The position numbers and the translations under genes are program-made. From NCBI GenBank assembly GCA_964424505.1, contig CAYRIQ010000035.1, positions 1 to 7,832 of the forward strand: DNA of 7,832 nucleotides, given 5' to 3'. A model generated the notes under the pieces. It did no database searches, was not told the DNA's origin, and saw only the letters and a list, made by a program, of their open reading frames with translations. Origin of the DNA: CAJBLF01 sp964424505 (GTDB lineage Bacteria; Patescibacteriota; Gracilibacteria; Absconditabacterales; Absconditicoccaceae). Positions 6,820 to 7,832 of the stretch are shown in pieces (position 1 is the first letter of the stretch; every line of letters begins with the position of its first letter).

Positions 6820-7832
6820 CTATTGGATTTTTTTGTACATATTGCCTTTATTAGTGTTTATCTCAAGGATAAATATTCCTTGAGGGATAATAAAGGATTT
6901 TTCTTTTGTAGACAAGATTACTTGCCCTAAACTATTATATACAGAAATGTTTTTGATTGTTACATCAGTAATGATCTCTATACGATTGCTGATATGTGCA
7001 ATCGTGATTAGATCTGAAAGCTGATAATCATTTATAGCATTTACATCACTTTTTGAGATCCAATTGGATAGGGCATCATCAGTAGCACTTTTGCTACCAA
7101 GATCCGCACCTATTACGTAGATAGAATCTGGAAATTCCGTCAAGGTATATACCGTGACATTGCCAGATACATATGTCATATATTCTAAGGTGGATATTGT
7201 TTCCCCCTTATAAATGTTGTAGGCAGTTACTTCCTTTGCCCCCGTCATGTATGGAGTCCATTGGATGGTGTATCCACCGCCAACTACAGCAGTCACCCAT
7301 GAATGGATTGACTGCACGAAACCGGAGGGCAATCCTGGATTGCCACAGGTATCGCTCAGCACTATTTTGTAGCGCCAAGCTTGATTTCTACTATTGACGG
7401 TATCTGTCCACGACAAAGCTGAATAATCAGCTATACCTACAGGTAGGTACGTATTTGTCGTATTCTCTCGATAAATCACCACTTGCTGTGCTGACCCATA
7501 GAGATTTTTCCATATTATTTTATTGTTACCATTACTGGTATCAATAGTTACCATTTCAATATTTTGATTGTCTGTATGCAAAAAAGTGATAATAATTGTG
7601 TCTTTATCAATACAGGCGTCTGATGTATTGGTAGTTTGTACTATGTATGTCCCGCTAGTAGTAGGAGCTAAGGTGCTTCCTATCGTCCCTCCAGTCCATA
7701 AATAATCACTGTATCCCGTACCGGGAGACAATATTAGATTACTGCCTTCACAGGCAGTAATATCCGGACCTAAGTCTGGTTTATTGGTATTGAATTTCCA
7801 AATCTGGGATGATTTGTTTACTAGTCCACAAA
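6820..7832 (-). CDS. C-terminal part of a large Ig/fibronectin-type surface protein with a T9SS-like sorting domain (runs off the right edge)
   Basis: 336 visible codons, open to the window edge and ending in TAG, with no TGA codon. From the first visible codon: residues 18-83 are an Ig/PKD-like repeat (DLGPDITACEGSNLILSPG...YLWTGG...SGTYIVQ); about 90-170 and 171-265 are two fibronectin-III-like domains (NNKIIWKNL...VVIYRENT; YRYKIVLSDTCGN-type; YTIQWTPY...YNIYKGE). Residues 281-336 (IKNISVYNSLGQVIL...IPQGIFILEINTNKGNMYKKIQ) match the type A C-terminal sorting signal of the type IX secretion system, which in Bacteroidota exports proteins to the cell surface. None of the roughly 26 visible glycines uses TGA, unlike all other genes here, and the middle of the gene is visibly richer in G+C. 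It may be a gene taken from a Bacteroidota-like donor, or the contig may be chimeric. Domain pattern is secure; secretion route in this cell is unknown. Confidence 0.85.
   Translation of the reverse strand, partial: CGLVNKSSQIWKFNTNKPDLGPDITACEGSNLILSPGTGYSDYLWTGGTIGSTLAPTTSGTYIVQTTNTSDACIDKDTIIITFLHTDNQNIEMVTIDTSNGNNKIIWKNLYGSAQQVVIYRENTTNTYLPVGIADYSALSWTDTVNSRNQAWRYKIVLSDTCGNPGLPSGFVQSIHSWVTAVVGGGYTIQWTPYMTGAKEVTAYNIYKGETISTLEYMTYVSGNVTVYTLTEFPDSIYVIGADLGSKSATDDALSNWISKSDVNAINDYQLSDLITIAHISNRIEIITDVTIKNISVYNSLGQVILSTKEKSFIIPQGIFILEINTNKGNMYKKIQ

Noticed and set aside
7173..7397. Plus-strand open frame of 74 codons
   Set aside because: It is antisense to the fibronectin-like region of the right-hand gene and has no domain of its own.

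Overview
The window comes from a bacterium that reads UGA as glycine (genetic code 25), the code of Candidatus Absconditabacteria (SR1) and Gracilibacteria (BD1-5) in the CPR/Patescibacteria. With the standard code its main genes look shattered. With TGA = Gly, five long reading frames appear that carry 52 in-frame TGA codons by my count. Where the family is recognisable, those codons fall almost only on conserved glycines: HVGH in LeuRS, the FGLDG stretch of the sigma factor, and GAE..LLGKGDMLY in FtsK.

Layout. Positions 1-904 (minus) hold the N-terminal 301 codons of leucyl-tRNA synthetase, cut by the window edge. Positions 997-1875 (minus) hold a complete 292-aa RpoD-type sigma factor just upstream of leuS. 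A 241-base divergent intergenic region follows, with a promoter and a strong stem-loop. Positions 2117-4237 (plus) hold a complete 706-aa FtsK/SpoIIIE DNA translocase. Positions 4238-4460 hold a mosaic of direct and inverted repeats with no gene, followed by a terminator and a probable promoter. Positions 4651-6303 (plus) encode a 550-aa exported fibre-like protein with a C-terminal peptidase S74 chaperone domain. A 143-aa secreted or anchored cysteine-rich protein follows at 6327-6758, probably in the same transcript. A hairpin at 6779-6807 ends both this unit and the convergent gene. From 6820 to the right edge (minus) lies the C-terminal part of a large Ig/fibronectin-type surface protein ending in what looks like a type IX secretion (T9SS) sorting domain.

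How they fit together. The left half is housekeeping: translation, transcription and chromosome segregation. The right half is cell-surface or accessory: a self-processing trimeric fibre with a small disulfide-rich partner, facing a Bacteroidota-like adhesin. That last gene uses no TGA codon for its roughly 26 visible glycines, unlike every other gene here. It therefore looks like a recent arrival from a standard-code organism, or a contig chimera. The most unusual points are this code discontinuity, the TGA-dense glycine tract of the fibre gene, and a G-rich palindromic element lying in frame inside leuS.
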